Source: Campylobacter sp.
Lineage (GTDB): Bacteria > Campylobacterota > Campylobacteria > Campylobacterales > Campylobacteraceae
Length of the DNA stretch: 23,283 nucleotides
Assembly (NCBI RefSeq): GCF_020024835.1
Contig: NZ_JAHHTD010000023.1
Location: forward strand, 1 to 23,283
Direction: 5' to 3'
The position numbers and the translations under genes were made by a program. The notes beneath the pieces were generated by a model. That model saw nothing but the letters and a program-made list of their open reading frames with translations. It did no database searches and was not told where the DNA came from. Shown piece after piece: positions 7,560-16,384 of this stretch (positions are counted from its first letter, which is position 1; each line of letters begins with the position of its first letter).

Positions 7560-8078
7560 TTACTTTAAAGTTGTATTTTGATCTAAATTTTTTAACAATA
7601 ACGTCAAATCAGACGCTTTTTTAGGATTCATTTTTGCCATAACTGAAGAAATTTTTCTAGGTTCTAGTGAAAGTAAAATTTTAGAAGCTTCATCATCATC
7701 CATTTCACTAAGTATGCTAGCTACAGCAGCATCTTTCATTTTTGAATAGATTTCAGTGATACGACCCATAGTTTTATCATTAATTACTTGGAGATTTTCT
7801 CTAGTAGCTTCTAAAATGCGTTCATTTTTTTCTTTAGTAATTTTAATTTCTTCTAAACTTGCATTAATATCTTTTTCCTTTTGAATTAAAGCTTGCATTT
7901 TTTCTTTTTGCAAAACTTCAAAAGAAGCTTTAAATGCCTCTAAATTTTGTCTAGCTTCATCATATTCTCTAATTTGATCTTGCATTTGTAGTTTTCTTGC
8001 TTCAAAATATTGCTCACAATTTTCCTCTGCACTAAGATAAAATATACATAAACTTAGTATTAAAATAACTTTTTTCAC
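7560..8078 (-). CDS. MotE-like periplasmic coiled-coil protein
   Basis: A 172-aa protein with a signal peptide (about 1-17, ILILSLCIFYLSAEE), a long coiled coil (about 25-105) and a C-terminal MgtE_N-like domain (about 110-165, with SILSEMDDDEASKILLSLEPRK). This matches the MotE family, chaperones/structural partners of flagellar motor stator proteins in Campylobacterota. Two PglB sequons are visible, D-I-N-A-S (Asn72) and D-Q-N-T-T (Asn168). The C. jejuni relative Cj1496c is, as I recall, glycosylated at equivalent sites. The start is GTG, sharing one base with the FliJ-like TAG (TAGTG), with AAGGA upstream. A motility role fits the FliJ-like neighbour. Confidence 0.82.
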   Translation of the reverse strand: MKKVILILSLCIFYLSAEENCEQYFEARKLQMQDQIREYDEARQNLEAFKASFEVLQKEKMQALIQKEKDINASLEEIKITKEKNERILEATRENLQVINDKTMGRITEIYSKMKDAAVASILSEMDDDEASKILLSLEPRKISSVMAKMNPKKASDLTLLLKNLDQNTTLK

Positions 8079-8497
8079 TAATTATCCTTATTAAAATGTC
8101 TTGTTATGGCAAGTTCATCTATAAATTTTTCTTCTTCTTTTTGTAATATCTTTTTTATCCTTTTAAATTCTTCATTTTCTAAAGCTTTCATTTTTTCAAA
8201 CTCTAAATATGCTCTTTTGTAAAGATGATGATTATGTGCTAATTCTTTTTTCAACAAATCTAACTTTTGTTTAATAGATTTTTTTACATCTCTTGCAACT
8301 TCTTGCATTTTTAATGAAGATCTTAAAAGCATAATTGGACCTTTATCTGCTAAATTTAAATTTTCGCAAGTCTTTATAGCTTCTTTTAATTCTTCCTCAC
8401 ATTGTGATATTTTTTGTCTTGTTTTTGTTAAATTTGCTTCTGCCCCATCAAGTTCTTGTTTTCTTAGCTTTACTACAGAAGAATATTTACTTTTCAT
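8078..8497 (-). CDS. FliJ-like flagellar export coiled-coil protein
   Basis: A 139-aa, highly charged, nearly all-helical protein (KLRKQELDGAEANLTKTRQK...), matching the size and N-terminal pattern of FliJ, the central stalk-like component of the flagellar type III export ATPase complex. It has no signal peptide and no membrane segment. Its ATG overlaps the purA TGA (ATGA), and its stop overlaps the MotE-like GTG, so the three are probably read from one message. FliJ proteins diverge strongly; the call rests on length, coiled-coil nature and the motility neighbour. Confidence 0.65.
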   Translation of the reverse strand: MKSKYSSVVKLRKQELDGAEANLTKTRQKISQCEEELKEAIKTCENLNLADKGPIMLLRSSLKMQEVARDVKKSIKQKLDLLKKELAHNHHLYKRAYLEFEKMKALENEEFKRIKKILQKEEEKFIDELAITRHFNKDN

Positions 8498-9744
8498 AAA
8501 ATGATAGTATCATCTCTTTCAGGACTTGTTGAGATATATCCAACTTTAATTCCAACAAGCTCTTCTAAACGTTTAATATATTTTTTAGCATTCTCAGGCA
8601 ATAAATCATAATCCCTAATTCCAGCAACTTTATCCCAACCTTCCATTACTTCATAAATTGGCTTCACATTTTCTAAATCGCATGGAACATAATCAATTTC
8701 CTTACCTTTATATTCATAAGCTTTGCAAATTTTAATACTTTCAAAACCATCTAAAACATCTAGCTTCATTAAAGATAAAAAATCAAGACCATTTAATCTC
8801 GCAGTATATTTTACAGCTACAGCATCAAACCAACCACATCTTCTCTTTCTGCCTGTACTTACACCAATTTCTTTACCGATAAGACCTATTTTTTCACCAT
8901 CTTCGCTTAAATCCTCACTAGGAAAACCGCCATTTCCAACTCTAGTAGTGTAAGCTTTCACTATACCAATAATTTTTCCTATCTCTTTTGGATTTAATCC
9001 TAATCCACTCAATGCTCCTGCAGAAATAGTTGTAGAGCTAGTTACATAAGGATAAGTTCCATGATCAATATCAAGCATTGTTCCTTGTGCGCCTTCTAAA
9101 AGCACTTTTTTATCCTCATCTAATGCTTGCCAGAGCATTCTTGTCGTATCTGTAATAAATGGTGCTAAAATCTCTTTAAAACGTTTTAAATCTTGTAAAA
9201 TTTCATCATAACTAGGCATAACAATATTTAACATATCAAAATAAGTCTTTTTAATTTCAAAATCTTTCATCAAATTTTCACAAAGTTTTTCAGGCTCTAA
9301 AAGCTCTCCAATCCTATGGCCATTACGACTTATTTTATCTTCATAGCTTGGTCCTATACCTTTACCTGTTGTTCCTATAGCTTTATCGCCTTTAAGTCTT
9401 TCTCTAGCTTGATCAATTAATGCGTGATGATTTAAATTTAAATGAGCTCTATCACTTATAAATAGTCTTCCTTCTAAATTTTCAAATTGAGCCATTTCGC
9501 TAATTAATACATCAGGATTTACTACAACTCCATTACCTATAACATTAATACACCGCTTATTTAAAACACCTGATGGCATTAAATGTAAAGCATATCTTAT
9601 ACCATCAACCCATATAGTGTGACCTGCATTATGACCTCCTGCACTTCGACAAACATAATCATAACTTTCGCATAGTTTATCAACTATCTTTCCTTTGCCT
9701 TCATCACCCCATTGAATACCAACTACAATATCTGCTTTACTCAT
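8494..9744 (-). CDS. purA: Adenylosuccinate synthetase
   Basis: PurA converts IMP, aspartate and GTP to adenylosuccinate, the first committed step to AMP. The 416-aa protein begins MSKADIVVGIQWGDEGKGK, the diagnostic P-loop-like N terminus with the catalytic Asp. Further family motifs include GGHNAGHTI, GTTGKGIGPSYEDK, EGAQGTMLDIDHGTYPYVTSS and TGRKRRCGWFD. I start at ATG 9744-9742 with GGAG upstream. The same frame is open for 34 more codons, but those codons run through the tRNA-Sec gene and are not protein. It lies 22 nt downstream of selC, so the tRNA and purA mRNA may share a transcript. Confidence 0.97.
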   Translation of the reverse strand: MSKADIVVGIQWGDEGKGKIVDKLCESYDYVCRSAGGHNAGHTIWVDGIRYALHLMPSGVLNKRCINVIGNGVVVNPDVLISEMAQFENLEGRLFISDRAHLNLNHHALIDQARERLKGDKAIGTTGKGIGPSYEDKISRNGHRIGELLEPEKLCENLMKDFEIKKTYFDMLNIVMPSYDEILQDLKRFKEILAPFITDTTRMLWQALDEDKKVLLEGAQGTMLDIDHGTYPYVTSSTTISAGALSGLGLNPKEIGKIIGIVKAYTTRVGNGGFPSEDLSEDGEKIGLIGKEIGVSTGRKRRCGWFDAVAVKYTARLNGLDFLSLMKLDVLDGFESIKICKAYEYKGKEIDYVPCDLENVKPIYEVMEGWDKVAGIRDYDLLPENAKKYIKRLEELVGIKVGYISTSPERDDTIIL

Positions 9745-9766
9745 AAAAACTCCATTTGACTTAAAT

Positions 9767-9864
9767 TGGCGAGAAGGTGAGAGAATCGAACTCCCCAAAA
9801 AGTAGTCAACTACCCTTTCATCTGATTTGAAGTCAGTGGCCATCACCAGATAAGCTAACCTTCC
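9767..9864 (-). tRNA. selC: Selenocysteine tRNA (anticodon UCA)
   Basis: A 98-nt tRNA-like sequence. The anticodon loop CTTCAAA (anticodon UCA, bases 9830-9828) is identical to the E. coli tRNA-Sec loop and is closed by a 4-bp stem CTGA/TCAG. The variable arm is long, with 9 pairs around a TTGA loop, as expected for Sec/Ser tRNAs. The T arm (GGGAG, loop TTCGATT, CTCTC) and an encoded 3' GCCA are present. The acceptor is imperfect: GGAAGGT pairs with ACCTTCT (one G-U), but the next 3' base C faces an unpaired U at 9865. The mature 5' end could therefore be 9864 or 9865. The UGA-containing fdhA and selD nearby make its role clear. Confidence 0.92.
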
Positions 9865-10195
9865 AAAAATGTATGATATCTTATAATTTTTTAGTTAAAA
9901 CAAGAATTAAATCAAAACTTTTATATTAAGTAACCTTTAATTTGTTTAATTTTAAAAATTTATAAAATTTTCAATAATGCCCTGCATTGCTAATTTATAT
10001 CTTACAATCAAAAATATAAATTTAAAAGAATAAATAAAAAATATTATTATTTTTATAAAGAAATTATAAATAGATAATAAATATAAATAATAAAAAAGTT
10101 AATAATTATCAAAAATTTCACTTGATAATTTTTGAAAAATTTATAGAAATTTTTCAAACTAAATTTTTGTGAATAATATAGCAAATAATATTATA
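9865..10195. other. AT-rich, hairpin-dense spacer without a gene
   Basis: This stretch of about 330 bp between putP and selC is almost entirely A and T and has stops in every frame. It must hold the selC-purA promoter; TTATAAGAT on the minus strand at about 9877-9885, about 12 nt before the tRNA, is the best -10 candidate. Two strong inverted repeats lie at 10104-10158. In C. jejuni the selenium-uptake genes (Cj1500/Cj1501) occupy this position; no trace of coding sequence is visible here. Confidence 0.6.
10104..10158. repeat. Overlapping inverted repeats (alternative hairpins)
   Basis: Three inverted repeats are seen. AATTATCAA at 10104-10112 pairs with TTGATAATT at 10122-10130 (9 bp, loop 9). 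TCAAAAATT at 10109-10117 pairs with AATTTTTGA at 10127-10135 (9 bp), overlapping the first so that both cannot form at once. TTTGAAAAATTT at 10131-10142 pairs with AAATTTTTCAAA at 10147-10158 (12 bp, loop ATAG). They lie past the putP terminator candidate and could end transcription or cap RNA ends. Extreme AT content makes chance pairing easier, so function is unproven. Confidence 0.5.
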
Positions 10196-10225
10196 GATAA
10201 ACTAATCTAAAAAGATTAGCTTATC
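10196..10225 (-). terminator. Candidate terminator hairpin after putP
   Basis: Directly after the putP stop, GATAA-A-CTAATCT pairs with AGATTAG-C-TTATC around an AAAA loop: 12 pairs with a single A/C mismatch. The position 8 nt beyond the stop fits a transcription terminator. The minus-strand sequence that follows (TATAATATTATTTG) is U-rich but not a clean U tract. Confidence 0.5.
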
Positions 10226-10233
10226 TTATTGTT

Positions 10234-11715
10234 TTAAAGATGTTTTAACATAGTTTCATAAGCTGCTTTAGTTCCTGGGCGTACTTTTGTAACTAAACTA
10301 ACTAAAATAATTACAATCGAAGCTGCCAAAAATCCTGGAACGATTTCATATACTTTAAAATCCAACCAATCAGCTAAGAAATTTTTATAAGCTACAACAA
10401 CCACAGCACCTGTAACCATTCCCGCAATTGCTGCATATCTTGTCATTTTAGACCAAAATAATGAAAAAAGCATTACAGAGCCAAAACTTGCACCAAATCC
10501 AGCCCAAGCATAAGCAACTATACTTAATACGCTTGAATTTTTATCTGTAGAAATTACAAAAGCTATCACTGCAACAGCTAAAACTCCAAATCTTCCTAAA
10601 GTCATTACCATTTTATTAGATGCTTCTTTATTAAAAATTCTTTTATAAAAATCCTCTGCTATTGTTGAACTTGAAACAAGTAATTGCGAACTTGCAGTAC
10701 TCATAATAGCAGCCAAAATAGCACTTAATAAAATTCCTGCTATCCAAGGATTAAAAAGCAATTGCGACATTACTATAAAAATCTTTTCAGGATCTTGCAA
10801 ACTTAACTCAAATTTGCTTACATAGGCTACACCTAAAATACCTATTAAACAAGCACCAATTAAAGATATAATCATCCAAGAAATTCCTACAAAAGTCGCA
10901 GTTGGAATATCTTTAGTTGAACGTATAGACATAAAACGAACTAAAATATGAGGCTGACCAAAATATCCAAGACCCCAAGATAATGCTGAGACTATACCAA
11001 CAAAACTCAAACCCTCTCCCATAGATAAAGCACTTGGTTTAATCTCTCTAACTATACTCATAGCTTCATCAAAGCCACCTAAGTGATAAATCATAACAAT
11101 AGGAACAATAATCAAAGCACTCATCATTAAAATCCCTTGAATTAAATCTGTCCAACAAACCGCTTTATATCCACCTAAAAATGTATATGCAACTATAATC
11201 ACGGTCCCTGTAGTTAATGCATAATCATACTGAATTCCAAAAGTAGCTTCAAAAAGTTTTGCTCCACCTACTAAACCTGAAGAAACATAAAAAGTAAAAA
11301 ATATCAATATAACAAAAGCACAAATTATTCTCAAAATATGCTTATCATCATCAAATCTTGTTTCAAAATAATCAGGAATAGTAATAGAATCTGCTATCAC
11401 ACTTGTGTAAATTCTAAGTCTTTTTGCAACAAAAGCCCAATTTAAAAAAGCTCCAACACTAAGACCAATTGCTATATAACTTTCAACCAAACCACTAGCA
11501 TATAAAGCTCCAGGTAATCCCATTAAAAGCCAACCACTCATATCAGAAGCTCCAGCACTAAGTGCTGAAACAACTGGACCCATAGAACGACCACCTAAAA
11601 AGTAATCTTCTGAATCTTTATTTTGTTTATAAAAATAAAATCCTATAAAAAGCATTAACATTGAATATGCAATGAACATTATTGCAATTTGTGTATTAAT
11701 TTGAACTACTTCCAT
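10234..11715 (-). CDS. putP: Sodium/proline symporter
   Basis: PutP imports proline with Na+ across the inner membrane, feeding PutA. The 493-aa protein has about 13 hydrophobic helices and classic SSS-family PutP sequences: EDYFLGGRSMGPVVSALSAG near the N terminus, SDMSGWLLMGLPGA in TM2, and LGYFGQPHILVRFM mid-protein. Length is that of E. coli PutP. AAAGGGATAAA lies upstream of the ATG. It follows putA by 11 nt, so the two form an operon (putA first), and a terminator-like hairpin follows its stop. Confidence 0.96.
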   Translation of the reverse strand: MEVVQINTQIAIMFIAYSMLMLFIGFYFYKQNKDSEDYFLGGRSMGPVVSALSAGASDMSGWLLMGLPGALYASGLVESYIAIGLSVGAFLNWAFVAKRLRIYTSVIADSITIPDYFETRFDDDKHILRIICAFVILIFFTFYVSSGLVGGAKLFEATFGIQYDYALTTGTVIIVAYTFLGGYKAVCWTDLIQGILMMSALIIVPIVMIYHLGGFDEAMSIVREIKPSALSMGEGLSFVGIVSALSWGLGYFGQPHILVRFMSIRSTKDIPTATFVGISWMIISLIGACLIGILGVAYVSKFELSLQDPEKIFIVMSQLLFNPWIAGILLSAILAAIMSTASSQLLVSSSTIAEDFYKRIFNKEASNKMVMTLGRFGVLAVAVIAFVISTDKNSSVLSIVAYAWAGFGASFGSVMLFSLFWSKMTRYAAIAGMVTGAVVVVAYKNFLADWLDFKVYEIVPGFLAASIVIILVSLVTKVRPGTKAAYETMLKHL

Positions 11716-11726
11716 TTTATCCCTTT

Positions 11727-14700
11727 CTATTTTAATGCACGAATACCTAAATTTCCATAACGATGAAATGATATACTTAATGCTTTTTCATTATGATAAA
11801 AAAGCAACTCAAAACGACCATTTATTAATGGTTTAGAATTAGCAATAATTTTTGCACAAGATGCAGCTTTTTTAAAAATTTCATCATTGACATCTAAAGG
11901 TGCAAAATAACGAATCCTATCAAAATCAGCAATTTTCTTTATAAAATTTTCTTTACTTTCTTGGAGAAATAAAGTCTTAGTGCTAATATTTTTATTAATC
12001 TCTTTAACTAATTCTATTTTTTCATGCTCATCATAACTTAAAGTAAGATCAATATTTAAAATACTAGCTGCTAAAATAACACCTAAAATATCTTTTAAAC
12101 TATCTTTAGCATAAACTCTATAGGCAATATTTTTTACTTTTGTATAAGAAAAAAGATTTTCTTCGCCTCTAATATTTACATAATCTTTCGCACTAGCAAA
12201 TTCATTTTTTGCATGATAAGCATAACTTCTTGCCATATTTTTAACAACTTCAAAATCAAGCTTATCTTGATCAGTTAAATTTATATTTAGCTCTTCAAGT
12301 TTTTTTACCAAATCATTTTCTAAAAGATTGTTATCAACTTCTACTTGATCTAAGTCCATAAATTGTGTAATATAATTATAAATTCCAACTTTTCTACCAA
12401 AACCAATAGCAGATTTTTTAACTCCACCAAATGGCTGACGAAGAACTATAGCTCCAGTAGTAGGCTTGTTGATATAAATATTTCCTGCTTCAATATTGGT
12501 ATGAAAATATTCCCACTCTCTTTCATCTAAACTTTCAAATCCAGCTGTAAGTCCATATCCTGTTGAATTTACAATATCAATAGCATCTTTTAAATCATTT
12601 GCTTTCATTACGGTTAAAATAGGTGCAAAAAGTTCATTCATATGAGTGAAATCTCCCTTTTTAGTCCCATACTTAATACCTGGTGTTAAAAGATGAGGAT
12701 TATCATTAATAAATCTTGGTTTTAAAGCCCAGCTCTCATAAGGTTCTAATTCTTCTATGGCTTTTTTGAGTTTCTCATCTGGCTTATCTGCTAAACACCC
12801 AAGTTTATTTTTAAATACAAAAGGATTACCTACGGCCATAGAATTTGCAGCATCCACTAAAGTCTTTTTAAATTCTTCATCTTCATAAATTTCTTCTTCA
12901 AGCACTAACAATGAAGTGGCTGAACATTTCTGACCTGAATTTGAAAAAGCTGAATGAATAATATTTTTAATTGCACTATCACGATCTGCAAATTTAGATA
13001 CTATTGTCGCATTTTTACCACCTGTTTCTGCACTTAAAAGTAAAGTTGGATTTGCTTTAAGCATAGCATATGCAGTATCTTCTCCTCCTGTTAATACAGA
13101 AAATTTAACACTTTCATCGACTAAAAGATATTTTGAAATATCACTTCCTTTAGCTGGTAAAAATATCAATGCATCTTTTGGAATTCCTGCATCCCAAAAA
13201 CATTTACACAACATATAACCTGTTAGCATAGAAAGCGAAGATGGTTTATAAATAACCCTATTACCTGCAGCAAGTGGAGCTGCTATAGTTCCCACTGAGA
13301 TACCAACTGGAAAATTCCAAGGAGCTATAACAACACCTACACCTTTTGCTTTAAATGTAGTATTTGGATTTTGTGCTTTTAATTTCTCTAGTGAATGAGG
13401 ATAAAATTCTAAAAAATCTATAGCTTCACTAACTTCTGGATCTATTTCCAAAAATGTCTTTCCTACTTCTAAAGCAGCTATACCTATTAAATCTCCTCTA
13501 CGTTCTCTTGTTAATTGAGCAGTTTTCTCTAAAATTTTATAAATTTCATCGTGACTTAACTCACTAAAATTCGATTTTTTAGCAACATCTAAAGCGTATT
13601 TAATTTCTTCTTCTCCTGCTAAATATGCTTTACCTATTACACGATTATTAATTTTATCTTTTACTTCAATAACATTTAATCCATCTTTTTTTAATTCTTC
13701 TTTTGCTACAGGATAAACATCATAACCTTCTAAATTTTCATATTTAGCTCTAATTTGTTTAGCCCATTCTCTATTTGCTTTCAAAATAAAATCAGTATCT
13801 GGCTCATTTTTAAATTCTTTACTTTCATAAGAGCTAATAGCTTTTGCTTCATTATTTCTATCTTGAATTCTATGAGTAGAATTATCAAGCGTTTTAATAC
13901 CTTCTAAAGATTTGATAAACAATTCTTTTTGAGCTTGCCAATTCGCATCATTGACTTTAAGATTGAAAAAATATCTCATAAAATTATCTTCACTAGTATT
14001 TTCATCAAGTCTTCTAACTAAATATGCAATTGCATTGTTAAAATGTGCTTCATCACATACTGGAGCATAAAGTATAAGCTCATGTATCTTTGATAATTCA
14101 TAAGAACATTGCAAACTCATACCTTCTAACATTTCAAATGTAAAAGAAGATAAAGCATCTGCTTGGCTAATTTTTGTATAAGCATAAGCTATTTCAAATA
14201 TATTATGACTTGCTATCCCTACGTTAATATATTTATAATTATCTCCTTCTAATACAAAATCTAACATTTTATTATAATTGCTATCTGTATCAATTTTTTT
14301 ATAAAAAGTAGGTAAAGCCCATCCTCTTTGAGAAGCTATGGTTTCTTCACTTTCCATATTTGCTCCTTTTACAAAGCGAATTTTAATTGGCTTCATACCT
14401 TTTAATACTCTCTCTTTTGAAAAAGCAAAAAGTTTTTTAAGATAATCATAAGAATCTGGAAGATAAGCTTGCAAAACAATACCTGCTTTAATATCAAATT
14501 TAGCTACACTTTCCATAAAAGCTTCCACCGTTAGTTCTAAATCTCTAAACTCTTCCATATCAAGATTAATAAATTTAGGAATTCCTTGTTTTTTTTCTTC
14601 TTCTAAAGCAAGAGCGTATAATTTGTCCAATCTTTTTACAATCTCATCTTTAGAATATTCAAAATCAATAATATTAATTTGAGAAAAAATAGTTGTAATT

Positions 14701-15224
14701 TTTATAGAAATGTATGTAATATAACTACTTCTTAAAACTTCTTCATATTTTTTCATTCTATATAAACTTTCAGCCTCACCTAAAACTTCTTCTCCAATTA
14801 AATTTATATTTAAAGTAATTTTATCTTCGTTTTTTCTTTTTCTTATGTGAGGTTCTAAACTACTAGGATTTGCATCCAACACCATAGATTTTGTATCTTC
14901 TCTTAAATATTTAACAAAAAATGGAACACTTAATTTTGGAGAAAACTTACCAAAATTCAAGAATGAAAAAAGTAAAAATTTCTCAAAAGTACTAAAAAAA
15001 TCAGCTATGCCATATTTATTTAAAGTATGCTCTATAAGTTCATAACTCGCACTTTTGTCTTTACATCTAAAAGATCGATCTAAAAGTTCAATTAACATTA
15101 CTTTATTTTCTGGATTATTTAGAAGTTTTTGCATTTTTGCATGAAATTCTTTCTCGTTTTGAGAAATATTACTTTCAATTTTTTTCTGCAATTCTTCTGC
15201 TAAAAGCAAAGCTTTTTGTATCAT
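11727..15224 (-). CDS. putA: Bifunctional proline dehydrogenase / delta-1-pyrroline-5-carboxylate dehydrogenase
   Basis: PutA oxidises proline to glutamate in two steps, passing electrons to FAD/quinone and then NAD+. An N-terminal helical region (about 1-120) precedes the proline dehydrogenase barrel (about 140-440; NLIGEEVLGEAE, RFVKGANMESE, YLVRRLDENTSEDN). The aldehyde dehydrogenase domain (about 510-985) follows with APWNFPVG, Glu733 in SAETGG and catalytic Cys767 in NSGQKCSA. A C-terminal extension reaches 1165 aa. There is no ribbon-helix-helix DNA-binding domain, so it is not the self-repressing type. I start at ATG 15224-15222 because GGAGG is 5-6 nt before it. The ATG 12 nt upstream contains that SD inside its own codons and lacks one itself. 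Confidence 0.95.
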   Translation of the reverse strand: MIQKALLLAEELQKKIESNISQNEKEFHAKMQKLLNNPENKVMLIELLDRSFRCKDKSASYELIEHTLNKYGIADFFSTFEKFLLFSFLNFGKFSPKLSVPFFVKYLREDTKSMVLDANPSSLEPHIRKRKNEDKITLNINLIGEEVLGEAESLYRMKKYEEVLRSSYITYISIKITTIFSQINIIDFEYSKDEIVKRLDKLYALALEEEKKQGIPKFINLDMEEFRDLELTVEAFMESVAKFDIKAGIVLQAYLPDSYDYLKKLFAFSKERVLKGMKPIKIRFVKGANMESEETIASQRGWALPTFYKKIDTDSNYNKMLDFVLEGDNYKYINVGIASHNIFEIAYAYTKISQADALSSFTFEMLEGMSLQCSYELSKIHELILYAPVCDEAHFNNAIAYLVRRLDENTSEDNFMRYFFNLKVNDANWQAQKELFIKSLEGIKTLDNSTHRIQDRNNEAKAISSYESKEFKNEPDTDFILKANREWAKQIRAKYENLEGYDVYPVAKEELKKDGLNVIEVKDKINNRVIGKAYLAGEEEIKYALDVAKKSNFSELSHDEIYKILEKTAQLTRERRGDLIGIAALEVGKTFLEIDPEVSEAIDFLEFYPHSLEKLKAQNPNTTFKAKGVGVVIAPWNFPVGISVGTIAAPLAAGNRVIYKPSSLSMLTGYMLCKCFWDAGIPKDALIFLPAKGSDISKYLLVDESVKFSVLTGGEDTAYAMLKANPTLLLSAETGGKNATIVSKFADRDSAIKNIIHSAFSNSGQKCSATSLLVLEEEIYEDEEFKKTLVDAANSMAVGNPFVFKNKLGCLADKPDEKLKKAIEELEPYESWALKPRFINDNPHLLTPGIKYGTKKGDFTHMNELFAPILTVMKANDLKDAIDIVNSTGYGLTAGFESLDEREWEYFHTNIEAGNIYINKPTTGAIVLRQPFGGVKKSAIGFGRKVGIYNYITQFMDLDQVEVDNNLLENDLVKKLEELNINLTDQDKLDFEVVKNMARSYAYHAKNEFASAKDYVNIRGEENLFSYTKVKNIAYRVYAKDSLKDILGVILAASILNIDLTLSYDEHEKIELVKEINKNISTKTLFLQESKENFIKKIADFDRIRYFAPLDVNDEIFKKAASCAKIIANSKPLINGRFELLFYHNEKALSISFHRYGNLGIRALK

Positions 15225-15256
15225 TTTTTCCTCCATTTAATTTATGATATCTATCT

Positions 15257-15262
15257 ATAATA
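15257..15262 (-). promoter_or_regulatory. Candidate -10 element of putA promoter
   Basis: The minus strand reads TTTCTTTTTTG-TATTAT-AGATAG, a T-rich run directly followed by a near-consensus -10. It is 32 nt before the chosen putA ATG, in the 128-bp gap after selD. This is one of the clearest Campylobacter-type promoters in the window and would drive putA-putP. Confidence 0.55.
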
Positions 15263-15352
15263 CAAAAAAGAAAGAGAAATTAATAAGTATTTATTTAAAA
15301 ATTTAATTAAATGTATAGAAAAGTAACAAAAATAAATAAAAATCACTATCGA

Positions 15353-16384
15353 CTATTTTAATAATAAACAGCCATGTGTATTTTTTATACATTTTGCAAT
15401 AATTTTTGCATTAATACCATAGTCTCTTAAAATATTTAAGGCTTCTTTAGCTTCTTCTTCTTTCATAGCTGCTAAAATTCCTCCAGAAGTCTGTGGATCA
15501 AAAAATATAATATCATTATCATCTTCTTTATCAATCACTATATGTTGTCTTAAAGTTTGCTTATTTTTATATGCTCCTTCAGGAATTAGCCCCATACTAG
15601 TCATTTCCAAAACTCCGTCCATTAAAGGAACTTCATTTTTATAAATTTCAATATCAATATCTGAATTTAGCATTTCTTTTAAATGACCTAAAAGACCAAA
15701 ACCTGTAACATCACTTAATGCGCTTAAGCTTTTAAATTTTTTTAATATTTTAGATGCATAAATATTTAAAAAACTCATTTGCTCACACATCAAAATAATT
15801 TTTTCATTATCTAGTAAATTTGCCTTCAAAGCCGTGCTTAAAATTCCATTACCTATAGGTTTAGTAAGTAAAATAACATCACCAACTTTAGCAGTATTAT
15901 TTGAAAAAAATTTTTTAGGATGAACTTTGCCAGTAACACTTAAACCAAAAATAAACTCGCTACTTTCTATAGTATGACCGCCAACTACAACTCCACCAGC
16001 TTCTTCAACCTTAGCTCTAGCACCTTCTAAAACTTCAAATAAAATATCATTAGCAAAATGATATTTATCAAATCCTACGATATTAAGCACATTAATAACT
16101 TCTGCTCCCATAGCAAAAATATCACTTAAAGCATTAGCAGCTGAAATCATACCAAAATGATAGGCACTATCAACCACAGGAGTGATAAAATCTAAACTTT
16201 GAACTAAAGCTAAGTCTTCATTTAATTTATACACACAAGCATCTTCATTATTAAAAATACCTGTAAGAATATTTGTATGAGGTTTTAATATGCTAAGTAT
16301 TTTGTCAAGACCCAACGGGTCTAACTTAGCAGCTCAACCAGCAGCTTTTACATATTGAGTAAGTTTTTGATTTTTATAAATCAT
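15353..16384 (-). CDS. selD: Selenophosphate synthase, selenocysteine-containing
   Basis: SelD makes selenophosphate from selenide and ATP, the selenium donor for Sec-tRNA. The complete gene starts at ATG 16384-16382, overlapping the yedF-like TGA (ATGA), and encodes 343 aa with an in-frame UGA at 16336-16334 (residue 17). The context is Val-Lys-Ala-Ala-Gly-Sec-Ala-Ala-Lys: Sec takes the place of the catalytic Cys17 of E. coli SelD, and the partner Lys20 is kept. After UGA the frame continues without break through the AIRS domains (GGHTIESSEFIFG, PIGNG, DVTGFGLLGH, DPQTSGG). A SECIS-like hairpin follows the UGA. Without recoding only a Met-less fragment starting near residue 24 is seen, so this is not a pseudogene. 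Confidence 0.95.
16308..16336 (-). promoter_or_regulatory. Bacterial SECIS element of selD
   Basis: After the UGA (16336-16334), AGACCC at 16322-16317 pairs perfectly with GGGTCT at 16313-16308 around GTT. If the last C-G pair opens, the loop becomes CGTTG. The loop begins about 17 nt after the UGA, the spacing of known bSECIS hairpins, and carries a GU pair in the loop as SelB-binding loops do. It lies inside the coding sequence. Confidence 0.7.
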
